Positions 13,401-23,200 of a DNA stretch of 64,000 nucleotides are shown here, one piece after another. This DNA comes from Lytechinus pictus (taxonomy: Eukaryota > Echinodermata > Echinoidea > Temnopleuroida > Toxopneustidae), in the NCBI RefSeq assembly GCF_037042905.1, contig NC_087251.1:46634373-46698372 (forward strand). The letters run 5' to 3'. How positions within the stretch are numbered: the stretch's first letter is position 1; each line of letters begins with the position of its first letter. The position numbers were made by a program, and so were the translations under genes. Below the pieces are notes generated by a model that was given only the letters and a program-made list of their open reading frames with translations, was not told where the DNA came from and searched no databases.

Positions 13401-16400
13401 GAAATAATTATGACACTGATGGATTTCCATAGTGTTACGATTGATTGGATTAATCGTAACTCTTTGTAAGACGGAGCCCTGGTCTTCATCACACGTTCAA
13501 CATAGCAGGTAAAAAATTACAAGGGGGCTTGAGGCATTTTCACCCCTGAAATGCTCAAAAGAGCCCTGGAAAATCCACATTCGCTGCAATATTAGAGCTA
13601 CACCATTTTGCAGATTGTTTTGCCTGCAATATATAGTAAAACATGGAACTAGTTGCATTCACATAAATATTTATGTTCATTACAATTTCTCAATGATAAA
13701 AGTACTGTACTTTTTAATTTTCATAGCAACCCTGAAGAAGCTTACAAAGTCCAAATTATTCATTCATACAAATTCCTTAAAACTTAACAAAATATGCACT
13801 ATATTTATTATTCTTACCTTTGCATCAAGAAGCTTTTTCAGTTCAAGCATGTACATAAACTGCTCTGGATAGATGTAGTCATAAGGGAAGTGAACCAAAA
13901 GCCCATCTACATTCAACCTAGAGAGAAAGATTTGAAAATTTTCAATTGAACAATGAAATTGAACCAGGGTTGGCCAGAGTGGGATATACTGATGGTAAAT
14001 ACCACCTAAATAACTATTGAGGAAAATGGGAAATAGTTGGAAATGCACGGGAATACTACGAAATATACTCAGTCGCGTTTTGATGATATATGAATGTGTT
14101 CATAATTTAGCACCTTCTTACCTTCAGGTAAAGTTAACCAATCCAAATGATGTACATGAACATCATACCAGACAGAGAGACAGTGGATATTTACGTGTGC
14201 CCAAGTTTCGCACTGATTGTTATAAGTGTAGTCCAATTGTATCTTCAATATTTGAATGGAATAAGCTTGATAATTCAATTAGAACAGCTCTTTCTGTCAT
14301 TTCATTTAAGAGAATGTTTAGAAGAACTTGTAATTTATAAATAACTTGCGGAACATCCACTGTTGTGCGTATTTTGTGTTAGCATGACCTTGATGATTTG
14401 GTGTATATTATCAGTATTTTCAAGATGTTGTTCTTAGTTAATTTGATTTATTGATATTTGATTATACGTCAAACGAGTGCCCGTCTGCGTTTTGTGTGCT
14501 GCTAAGTTTGTTAATGTTTCGTTTTACATTCAAATCCTAATGTGAATCTTAATGCCGTAACATTCTGTACATACGTTATGCATTTTGTAAATATGTTTAT
14601 TGTTATTCAGGGCCCCATGGAAGACCACTACTTATTGGTGAGTGGGCTACCCTGTCAAAATATCAGAAAAAAAATAAATAAAAACAAAATACTTCTTGAA
14701 TATTTACAGGGATTGCCCAGGTGTTACTCTAGCAATTCCCAGTACACAGTGGCAAATTGTATAGAATGGATAGCGCAATGCTAGCGGGTGTGTTCACTTT
14801 GCTTCTTACATGTACATGACCTCATCCACTAGCCACTGCCGCGAGCCAATTTATAAATGAAAATATAGTAAGCATGCACAGTGCAAGCCTTCCAGTGCCC
14901 CACGCAGTATTCCATCAAAACAAGTGTGCCATTCTCTATCACTTTCTACCCAAATCGACCTAGAATTTGACTTTCCTATATTTTATATGAATTATGAAAC
15001 TTCGTATTCTCAGAGGATCTGTCTTCCAACCGATACTGCACAGGTAAGCAAATTTTGATTACTTCATTGCTTTTCTATCAAAATCTTATGAAGTAGCGTC
15101 GATATGGCATCGTGTTCATTAAGAGTTTTTAGAATTTATCGCAACGTGCACAAAGTCAATTTATTTCTGGGATTCGGAACGTTGCATGAATATGCATGAA
15201 ATTGCTGAATCTCAATAATTTTTTATTGATACTGGAGCGATCCGATCACGAACCAAGACCATTTCACGCATAGACAATGTGACCGGATATCGTTATCGAA
15301 ACTTCCGCACGCGGTCCAAAGGAATTATTTTGGCGACCACGTAGTCATGACGTGATCTGCACAATGGACCAATCAGCGGTCTCCAAATCGCTGTGAGGAG
15401 ATGGTCTATCTGTTGTACACAGACAATGGACAATTTGCCACTGCGCTGTACCTCCCTGACCCTGTACTCAAGTACTTCCCAGAATTTAAGTTTCTCCGGC
15501 CAGTATTTCTCATTTGACTGGCAGGAAATACCTAAATTTTCTGGGAAACTGCCAACCCCGAATTGAACTTCTGGAAATAAGATAAGTTGCCTCAGTTTTA
15601 GGGGGAGGGGGCTGAATCAAATTATCAATGTCTGCAGTAACCTTAGGGACTAAGTCATTTATAAAGCAAGTTCCAGGATAGACCAAAAGCTTCGGTCTCT
15701 GTTATATTGGTTGTTCCGCTGAACTCTGTTGGCCGGCTCCACTCACCAATTACAGAGACCGAAGTTCTAACACGATCTTTACAAGGACTCAATGGTCATA
15801 TGTTTATGTATTAAGTTCGAATAAACCAGGGAAGTGGGAGTTGCGCTACAGCCGAAGTAAGTCACTTTTTTTTGGTCCAGTTCTTTTTATATATGTCGGG
15901 GGATTTCGCATTGTTAATCCCCTAATGGCGCGGCTGCACGATCGCGAGCCGTCTGTGTACAAGAAATAAAAAAATAATAAAATGTTAAAAAAACTCCTCG
16001 AAATAGACAGCTGCCAGCTTTCTAGTTCCAGGATAGCCACATCTTTAATGGCAACACATCAAGACCAATGAAGGCCAAGGATGTCCTGTTGACTGGCCTC
16101 ATGGAGATTTGAATTGCCCCCTTTTCCTTTTCTTATTCAAGAAGAAATTATGTGGACGATGTGACCTTGTCCTCTCAAAGTATAAGCCTGACACATATTT
16201 CATCTCCTTGTTTGAGTCCTCAGAGATTAATAATAATAATTGGATTTATATAGCATTTTTTCCAGAGGATACAAAGCGCTATGGATGGCATAAGACAAGT
16301 TAAGGTTTATGGCTATATAAGTGTGTTTTGAGATGTTTTTTTAAGATGTCAAGAGAAGAGAGGTTTCGGAGAGATGGAGGGAGTTTGTTCCAAAGACGGG

Positions 16401-18068
16401 GGGGGGGGGGGGGGGGGGGGCAATAGATTGAAAAGAGTTGAAACCAGCCTGTTTTCTGGACTTTGGAATGACATAGGAAGGAGCAGCTGCAGAACAAAGA
16501 GAGTATGTAGATCTTTGTTGCTGAAATAGTGAAAAAATTTAAGAAGGAAGTGTGGTTGACAGAGATTTATAGGTTTAAACAAGTATTCGACAATGTATTC
16601 TATCAGAAACAGGTAGCCAATCAAGTTCATTTAGAAGAGGGGTACTGGGGTAGCTAGGGACAGTGATTTTCCGCGATCGCGGAAAACGGACGGAATTCAC
16701 GGAAAGGGCCTTTTGAAACGGAAAGTGGCATTTCAAACGGAAAATCACGGAAAACATATTTTCCCTCAAAATACACAGAATAGCAACATAAATTACTCCA
16801 AAATCACAACAAAATGAGAATATCAAATGGCCACAAAACCCCAGAAAACACGATCTCACTTCGCTATTATCATGACAATTCACACATCGTGACTGCACTC
16901 GACATCAGCACACTCGATTGTACCCCGCACCGTACCCGTACCCGGCCGGCCGGGTTGGGCTTCACATATGCACACATATCGTTCAACTACACGGTCGTGT
17001 GTTGCTGCCCTCTACGTTTGAAGATGTAACAGCACGATATCGTGGTCTGAAAATCCAAGATGGCGGATTGGCAAAAGCCGTTGACTGATGATAACGATGT
17101 CCAAAAAACCCCAAAATCATCGATGAAATATCATTTCACCGTAAAATAATGCTAATAATGTGAAAGGTGAGGATGTATGCATGCTAAATGGGTTTGTAAA
17201 AATATTTTATGCACCCGCATAGATCCGATTAGAACGGATTCTATTGTGTTGTTGGTACAGTAGCAGATACAAATTTTGACCAGTGCGAGTGTACCTTAGT
17301 GTTGTGATTTTGCTATTCAATGTGTATTAAAAACGGAATTGTCACTTTTCCGTGTGTACAAAGTCTATGGGGAAACGGAATTTCCGTTTTCTGACATGCT
17401 GAAACGGAATTTGAGATTTTCTGAAATGGAAAAGGCAATTTTTTTAAACGGAAAATCACTGTCCCTAGGTAGCATGACAATATTTTGGTTTTTGACAGAT
17501 TAATCGTGCACATTTGTTCTGAAGGCGTTGAAGTCTTCCAAGATACAAAATTTTGGGTGGAAAAAATCATGCTTTTGTTGGTGTTGTTTCTTTTGTCCTT
17601 TTGCAAAGCAAGTCTACAATATGGGAGATTGTCTCCCTCTTGGAGAGAGTCTCCCATATTGGCCGTGCGCCTCTACTGCCCAAGCAAGCAACCTTCTTTC
17701 TCTAGTCTAGCTAGATCTAGAAACTTCTTTCTCTAGAAAAATCTTAACTTAAGTTTTTAATAAATAGAAATAATCTATCATCCATTTCCCCAAATCCAGG
17801 GCGCAATTTTTGGAGAGAATGTACACAAAATTAAAGAGAGACAAATCACAACGCTACGTGCGCGTGCCGCAGCAGAGAGCGAGCGTACCACTGCCTTCAT
17901 CCCAGCCCCAGTCTGTCGGACCAGATAAACCGAGGTTTCGCCCAATTCTCTCGCGTGGGATTTTTGGTAAACACACCACGTTACATCAATTCAAAGTTCA
18001 AAACTCAATCACAAATATCAAATTCAACAATGAATTAAACAATAGCAGGCAAGCACATCTTACTTCAT
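1451..18068 (-). CDS. ERCC2: ERCC2/XPD DNA helicase, 5' part (residues 1-413), partial at left edge
   Basis: XPD is the 5'-3' ATP-dependent helicase of TFIIH, used in nucleotide excision repair and transcription initiation. Coding exons on the minus strand, with consistent phases: 18064-18068 (inferred), 13818-13917, 12484-12624, 12031-12144, 11360-11476, 9377-9493, 7110-7233, 6439-6535, 3584-3717, 2198-2366, 1451-1572. The joined reading gives Walker A PSGTGKT with Lys48, DEAH with Asp234, and the four iron-sulphur cysteines at 116, 134, 155 and 190. These are the numbers I know for human XPD, which supports the exon joins. Arg112 beside the first cysteine is also kept. The Arch domain follows, up to VSTYTK. 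Helicase domain 2 (to about 760 residues) lies beyond base 1. The start exon carries only ATGAA before GTAAGAT, with a purine at -3; it is inferred from phase and could be elsewhere. Confidence 0.95.
2472..3074. mobile_element. TTAA-flanked MITE, ~600 bp
   Basis: Ends TTAAAGGGGAATCCAACC and GGCTGGATTCCCCTTTAA are inverted, both with TTAA at the outer edge (2472-2475, 3071-3074), and pairing continues inward (AAGAAAGTTATGAATG against AGCTATAACTTCCTTATT). It belongs to the same type as the element at 25479-26080. TTAA target choice suggests piggyBac- or Kolobok-like mobilisation. It lies in an XPD intron. Confidence 0.75.
3141..3345 (+). repeat. Imperfect ~105-bp tandem duplication
   Basis: Two units each contain TTTTCAAAGGGACACNNGCA, CTGGATTACCACAA and a GGCAAAAAA..CACTTATTTT stretch followed by GTCTACA. 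Confidence 0.75.
3831..4287. mobile_element. TIR element, ends CCAGACCTGCCAACC
   Basis: CCAGACCTGCCAACCTCTG at the left and its inverse GGTTGGCAGGTCTGG at the right enclose about 455 bp. Inside, GTATTTCATAAAG-like and ACGTA..GTATTT motifs pair loosely. Flanks share GTGAT. It is hAT-like by end sequence, without proof. It lies in an XPD intron. Confidence 0.6.
4496..4628. mobile_element. Hairpin MITE (GGGTCCGTAACATAAAG type)
   Basis: The two halves are inverted copies: GGGTCCGTAACATAAAGTTTA at the left, CTTTGTGTTACGGGGCC at the right, with ATTGATC blocks between. The same family is at 37297-37428. Confidence 0.7.
4796..5085 (+). mobile_element. tRNA-derived SINE
   Basis: The head resembles tRNA-Glu: box A TGGTCTAGTGGTTAAGA at 4809, a TTTCAAT anticodon-loop-like stretch, and box B GGTTTGATTCC at 4853. 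After the head comes an unrelated body (CACTCAACCCAGGTGAGGTA) and a tail GTGCTATATAAATCTTATA(TTA)n. It lacks the paired acceptor stem of a working tRNA. A second, reverse copy lies at 12850-12992. Confidence 0.78.
5303..5341. repeat. C-run plus (CA)n microsatellite
   Basis: A run of C followed by about nine CA units, within an XPD intron. Confidence 0.85.
5379..6216. mobile_element. ~840-bp MITE with TACTGTACGAGCTGA ends
   Basis: Inverted ends TACTGTACGAGCTGA continue for about 25 bp into ATTTTTGCG/ATTTCCGCG. CGCGAAAATAA-type motifs recur near both ends (5410-5490 and 6130-6195). Confidence 0.7.
6277..6416. mobile_element. Hairpin MITE (GCATTTCATGAAACA type)
   Basis: GGAGCATTTCATGAAACA and TGTTTCATGAAATGGTCCC-like ends are inverted; the interior carries CATCTGATTGGCTGAGAG. 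The same family is at 10947-11083 and about 21024-21137. Confidence 0.65.
7312..8626. mobile_element. Interleaved inverted-repeat elements, ends TAGGGGAAGGCGGGGTAAG
   Basis: Four termini of one family occur: forward at 7312 and 7564, reverse at about 8377 and 8626. The arm after 7312 (GTTGTGACACTTTTTGC) pairs with the arm before 8377. The stretch 7911-8170 pairs with 8383-8610. Repeated GGCTCAACTTGCCCC blocks lie between. The order is A-B-A'-B', so it is not simple nesting. It lies in the XPD intron between exons 7110-7233 and 9377-9493. Confidence 0.75.
10397..10820. mobile_element. Full-length hairpin MITE, ~425 bp
   Basis: The two ~200-bp halves are reverse complements almost throughout: ends GGCCCGAATTCACAAAGGTGG and CCACCTTTGTGAATTTGGGCC, with paired blocks GTCCAATGCTGATGCGCGC and AATTGACGCC and the centre ATGAGTCCAC. 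Confidence 0.88.
10947..11083. mobile_element. Hairpin MITE (GGGTCCCATTTCATAAA type)
   Basis: TGGGTCCCATTTCATAAAG at the left and TTTCATGAAATGGGTCCCA at the right are inverted; the interior has CAGCCAATCAGATCAAATGA. Confidence 0.75.
12850..12992 (-). mobile_element. tRNA-derived SINE, 3'-truncated, reverse copy
   Basis: The reverse complement matches 4810-4945: GGTCATTCAATCAGAGG, GGGTTTGAGTC, CACTCAACCCAGGTGAAGTA. It ends at TACCCATT. Confidence 0.7.
13206..13480. mobile_element. Hairpin MITE (GGGCCCGTCTTACAAAGAG type)
   Basis: GGGCCCGTCTTACAAAGAGTT and AACTCTTTGTAAGACGGAGC are inverted, with ACGATTGATTGGAT against ATTGATCCGATCAAT inside. Confidence 0.8.
14066..14690 (+). mobile_element. 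LINE 3' end in XPD intron 1
   Basis: The plus strand encodes [42 protein letters not shown] and [11 protein letters not shown], then stop at 14338 and a 3' UTR ending TGTCAAAATATCAG and an A-rich tail. It is a 5'-truncated copy of the outer LINE family at 54-58 kb and serves as the uninterrupted reference for it. Confidence 0.85.
14738..15455. mobile_element. Possible TIR element, short 22-bp ends
   Basis: CAGTACACAGTGGCAAATTGT and ACAATTTGCCACTGCGCTGTAC are inverted about 710 bp apart. No further pairing is seen. Confidence 0.4.
15686..15776. repeat. Short inverted repeat
   Basis: AGCTTCGGTCTCTGT and ACAGAGACCGAAGTT face each other about 60 bp apart. Confidence 0.6.
16214..16410 (-). mobile_element. 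LINE 3' fragment of a second family
   Basis: The minus strand encodes [20 protein letters not shown] and [15 protein letters not shown], the usual last lines of a CR1/L2-like ORF2, then AGCGCTTTGTATCC, TATATAAATCC and an (ATT)n end. A G-run of about 24 bases replaces the upstream part. Confidence 0.72.
16655..17467. mobile_element. ~810-bp TIR element, ends TAGGGACAGTGATTTTCCG
   Basis: Inverted ends with TA on both sides. The subterminal regions hold repeated AAACGGAA/TTCCGTTT motifs on both arms (16680-16755, 17330-17455). No coding frame. Confidence 0.8.
17616..17661. repeat. Near-perfect short palindrome
   Basis: CAATATGGGAGATTGTCTCC and GGAGAGAGTCTCCCATATTG face each other with a tiny loop. 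Confidence 0.8.
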
Positions 18069-19418
18069 TGCTACGTGACGCTCTTCTACTTGACTTTCGA
18101 GTTAAAATATGATGTAATTTACAGGATCTCTTTTTTAACTCCGTGATCCAATTCTAATTTTCGGAATCTGGCTAAAGGCTATGGGATGCCATTGATCCCA
18201 TGCAAAATTGAGATTGAATTCATTTGTTAAGTTCTTCAAATTTTATGCATTGATCTTGAATAAACTATTTTAAGAAAATACGATTTTACTTCAATTCTGG
18301 ACAAAATATTGAATTGAAATATTAAAATAATTAATTATAAGAGGGGTATTTTATATTACATATTTATTGTACTTCAAGCTTTCCATACATATTAAGGTAT
18401 TGCGACGGTAAACGTGAGATTGCGTTCATCAATCTGGCGATTGGGATCTACATTTTAGGCGAACAAATATAATAATTTTATTGTTTTTCAGCTTATACTG
18501 CTTTGGTATAGTGAGGAGGAGACCAATTTCTTTCTTTTTCTGACGGCATTATATCGTAGATACCAAGTGAGGTAAATATATTGCATTCGCAATTTTGGGC
18601 CATATTAAGGCCAGGCAGGATAATGCGCAAGCCAAGGCTGTCACTCACTCCGGATTCGCCCCGCTCCGCAGCCAAGCCTAGGGTTCGGGGTTACCTCTCT
18701 AAGCTCTCCAAACTCGGGCCTGTGAAGCTGCTGGCGTGTGTACATAGTCATAGCAGAGATCGTGTGAACGAATGTAAATGAGTTACCAGTGAATATGTGA
18801 ATGATTAATAAAAATTAAACTTCTCTTTTGCATCTTTCTGAGGAGTAAAGTTTCCATGCGAATATAACTGTTTATATAGACTAAATTTCAAAATAAATCT
18901 TTGAACAGCAAGGACAAGCGGGAGGGAAATAGAGATTGTTTTGTAAATTTGTATTGTCCACAATATGGAAATTATAATTTATGATTAAAAGACCATTGTT
19001 CAATCCTGTCCAAGCAATTCCTTGCATCTCTATACATCACTTTCCAATCCCATATTGCAAATGAAATCTGTATGTAGATCTAGGTCATAAAAAATTGTCT
19101 TAAATTGTATTGACAAGTATAAATCAGGCGCGAATCCAGGGGGGGGGGTTGAAGGTGCGTAAGCCCCCCGTAGGATTTTTAAAAATGAGACGAATTGACC
19201 TTACATATAGGTGAATAACTTTTTTTTTGCTTAATATTTTGGCGGACAAATTATTGACCTTAAATTTAGGCGACAACCTTTTTTTTTTTGGTCAAATTTT
19301 CAACGGGTAAATTATGGCACCCCTTTTAAAAAATCTTGGATCCTGTAGCACCCCGTGAAATTTTAAACTGGATCCGTGCTTGTATCCAATTTTCTTGTTA
19401 TTTTCATTACCATTTCAG

Positions 19419-20766
19419 GCATGTTTAACTTCAGTAGTTCCGGTGGTCGTCGGCTGTGGACAGGTATGAAATGGGTCGTCTATGCTGAGATAGGGTTCTT
19501 TGGAGCTGCATACTATGTATGGCACAGGATGAACACTCAACAAGGTATTGTTACTCACCTTATACTATATAGCAACTCTGAAAATTGAACAAAAAAAGCA
19601 TTAATAGTAAAACTGAAGACTTACTCATTTAACTCTGCATATATATAGTTTGATAGTGTTTTGTTTCTCTCTTTTCACCTGTGCATCTTGAACATTTATT
19701 AGATTCAATTGGATTTTGGAACCTCAGATATCACATCTATTATTATTATTAAAAATCCAGATTGTTCATTTCAAGTACATGCTTTTGGGGAGGGGGTAGC
19801 CTTTAGGCTAGTAGTCATCAAATTGAATTACTTGCCCCTGTGCCTAATCCGATTAAAAGAGTAAGTTAATGTATTGTGTTGTGTTTATTTGTTTATGTTA
19901 TGACCTGTTCGGTGAATTGTTAAAGGTAGCAGCTTCAATCATAAACCATGATAATCATCAAATTGTGACTTTACGCTCTTTGCCCCCCCCCCCCCCCCAC
20001 TTCAAAATTGTTCCACAGCCCCTGAATATGGCTAAATTATCATATTGCAAATAATTGCGCATCTTTTTATTGAAGTTGTTTTATCAAGCATTATATCGTA
20101 TATCATTTATTAATGAATCGAGGCCTGTTTTCTCATTTATTTTCAGATTTTAGGAAATATATGCATGAGAGTCATCCCAAGGTTCTTGAATGTAAGTATT
20201 TTAAACAAGCAATTTTCACTGTGAAATAGAAGTTTGTTTTACCCATCAATAGATGGTATTTAATTTGAATGTGTTTATTACAAAGAAAATTGCTTTAATC
20301 TGAGTACTGGAGAGTATAAAACAAGATTTAGATTGCAGTCAATTTGAAGAGAATAGAAAAATGCCAATTAGACCAGTCACCCTTAATCATTAATAACTAT
20401 TTATCTTGCTCATTGACACTTGATAAAATGTAGAATATATAAATGTTTATTGATGACATTGTGGAACTGCCCTGTGGTGCATTGACTTTATGTCAGTGAT
20501 TTGGGGTATTTTATTGAACTATTTATTTAATCATGGTAAAACTCACATTCAGTCAGAACAGACTGCTTTTGAGCAAGTCTGTGTTTTGTGTGTTGAATGT
20601 AAAAGGGATATACTGTATGTTATGATTGAGTAATCTGATTTTGTCTTATATCTTCCTTACAGTATTCTACAAGGGGGCAGAATTCGGAGGATTTAAGGAT
20701 GCGCGGCAGCAGGACTATGCAACTTGGGGCATCAGTAGTAAACAAACTGTTGATGAAGATTTATGA
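19419..20766 (+). CDS. CEBPZOS: CEBPZOS-like small membrane protein, 90 aa
   Basis: Three coding exons join in frame: 19421-19544 (the exon opens at 19419 after TTTCAG), 20147-20191 and 20663-20766 (TGA at 20764). The product is 90 residues, against about 80 for human CEBPZOS. Shared features are one hydrophobic segment near residues 17-36 with AEIGFFGAAYYVW, then HRMNTQQDFRKYM, the central LEL-FYKGAEFGG stretch and a terminal W (TWGISS). The human protein is annotated as mitochondrial; its role is poorly defined. The acceptor lies two bases before the ATG, so an upstream non-coding exon is expected, but I could not place it. The gene is divergent from XPD, with about 1.35 kb between the two starts, so a shared regulatory region is possible. 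The homology call is from memory of the family, not a search. Confidence 0.82.
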
Positions 20767-21023
20767 AACCTACTGAGGATTATTAAAGGACTAATACTAG
20801 ATAGACTTAAAGTCTTCCAGGTTTACATTTGAATTGAGTAGCAGCATCAGATGAAATTGATCACAGAGGATCTATTAATGTGTCTGCCGCCCTCTACAGT
20901 CTGAAGAGGGTATTTCATGTTGGCTCCATCAGAAGTTCCACTTAGCAACACTCCTGAAGACTTGTTGTTATTATTTGTTCAATGTCTCCATACTTGCATG
21001 TCAATTTGCCTGTGGCAAGTGAT

Positions 21024-21137
21024 CTGGGGTGTGTTTTGTTTACAAATTTGCTCTGAGCCAATCAGATTCAATGATTTTGGTAGCTTATAACAATTATCAG
21101 TGACAATCACTGACTATTGTTTCATGTAATGCTCCCC
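21024..21137. mobile_element. Degraded hairpin MITE
   Basis: Weak inverted ends (GGGGTGTGTTTTGTTTAC, GTTTCATGTAATGCTCCCC) round an interior GCCAATCAGATTCAATGATT shared with the element at 10947. Confidence 0.5.
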
Positions 21138-21296
21138 AGGGCCAGGTATTTGAACAGTATATGTATAATTATTTTACATAGGAAATGATGACAAACTTGT
21201 AAATATACGATATTTATACAAAATGTATCTGATCTCTGTATTGAGGAATATATTATATTAACAATTTCAAATGCATTCAAATTTCTGGAGCTCCCG

Positions 21297-21457
21297 GGCC
21301 CGGTTTCATAGAGACTAGCAACTATGGTAACTTTGCCATTATTCTTACTTCCGTCATCCGTTGAAAACTTGATTTTGATCTGCTATTGAGCCCTGTTACC
21401 ATGGTAGCTGCCATAATAGCAAAGTTATCATAGTTATAACTCTTTATGTAACAGCCA
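21297..21457. mobile_element. Hairpin MITE (GGTTTCATAGAGACTAGCAA type)
   Basis: The left half with CTATGGTAACTTTGCCATTA pairs with the right half TAATAGCAAAGTTATCATAG, and the terminal GGTTTCATAGAG pairs with CTCTTTATGTAACAGCC. Confidence 0.7.
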
Positions 21458-22459
21458 CAGAACATCCTTATCAGAATGATAAAGGAGTTTGATATGTTAA
21501 CAAAGTTCACCCATTCGTTACTGTTGACATGAACAACATATTGTACTAATCGACAAACATGTTCTTTGAACTTCTTGAACATAATAGTGAAACATGCATG
21601 ACATGTATGATTAGTTCTCAAGGAACAAAGTCGGGTCAATGATATAATGCTAGTTTTAAATTCATATTCATCTGTTGCATTATGTTTGATCATGTCATTC
21701 TTATGGTGATTAAATCTTTTCCAGAACAATTGAGATATCAGTCAAACGTCAATATAGTTTGCACATTGTATGTGTAGGTATTGATGAGAATTACTAATTG
21801 TTTTATTGCACAACTGGGATTTCCCTTAAAGATGAATATAAAATCATGACATCTATAAAAAAATAAAATAAAAAAAGCAGTGGTGCCAGGGTACTAGTTA
21901 AGTTGCAAAAAAATCCCTTTCCATAACAATTAGGATATCAGTTGAACATCATCATGGGTTGCTTGTTTTACACGTGGGTATTCACTTGATAAGAACTACT
22001 GATTGTTTTCTTCTGAAGGGGGAATTTCTGTGAAAGATAAAATGTAAAAACTATCAAATCAGCTGCTTGGGGTACTTGTCAAGATGACAGAACAATTTAT
22101 CAAATGAATATTTGGAGTTAACAGTACCATGACAGGCAAGTGGGTTCTTTCTCAAACTCTTTTTTTCATTTTCTTCCCCTCTCCCCCTCTCTGTCTCTCT
22201 CTTCACAACATGTGTTTCTCTCTTTCTTTACTACTTTAAACATATAGGGGTGGTTGCTTGTCAGCCCTACCTGTAGATATGTTGCCCATTTATCAAGATC
22301 CTTATTTAAGTGGCATGTCTTGCCTACCCTAACTCTAAGTGTAATTTGTCCCTCACTTAAGTATCTTTTATTAAATGCATAAAATTTTAATAAATCACTT
22401 TATTAGTCAAATGTATTGAATTATTCTGCATGTGTTTCTGCATGTAATATACAGTGTAA

Positions 22460-23200
22460 TACAGTGCATCCCACAAAAAACGAAACCAAGATTTTTCGAT
22501 GATTTATCACAAATACAATAGATAAATGACATACCATTGTAAAGCTTAGAATCTCCTCTTTCATCTGAAATTACTTAGATTATTCCTCATTCACGCATGA
22601 GTGAGCAAAAACAATATGGAGAAAGGATATCAAAAACTCATTTGGCGGGGTATCTGAATTTCAAAAAGAAAATCACATGCCTAAAAAGTTCAATATCTGC
22701 TCTTTTATTTGATACCTTAATCACAGAAAACGGTCAAGAAGTAAAAAAGTCCTGTTCCCTCGAAACAATGCTTGTATTTCCATAATTTCATTTAATAAAT
22801 GTGTTATCACCGATTTCCCACAGAAGCAAAAGACTTAATGCATCGGAGTGTCGGGTGACTCGGAACGCTAGCCTGTAAAATCTCTTCATTTTATGAAATT
22901 ATTGAAATTCAAGCTTTATTTCAAATAACCAGAAATTTGTTATTTCTTGGCCATTTTCTGTAATTTAGGTATCAAATTAAAGAGCAGATATTGAACTTTT
23001 TTAGAAATGTGGTTTTCTTTTTGAAAATCAGATACAGCCCGCCAAGTGACTTTTTGGTATCCCCTCTTCAAATTGTTTTTGCTCACTCATGCGTGAATGA
23101 AAAATGATTTAAGTAATTTGAGATGAAAGAGGGGATTCCAAGCTTTACAATGGTAGGTCACTTGTCTATTGTATTTGTGATTAAGTTATGAAAAATCATC
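22460..23200. mobile_element. Mariner-type MITE, right end truncated
   Basis: The left end TACAGTGCATCCCACAAAA resembles the 56036 element. The following 200 bp (AGATTTTTCGATGATTTATC, AGCTTAGAATCTCCTCTTTC, TCATTCACGCATGAGTGAGC) recurs inverted from 23200 back to about 22975. The last ~30 bp of the right end is missing. Confidence 0.75.

Noticed and set aside
21322..21729. 135-residue minus-strand frame
   Set aside because: It begins in a hairpin MITE and has no recognisable motif or splice context.
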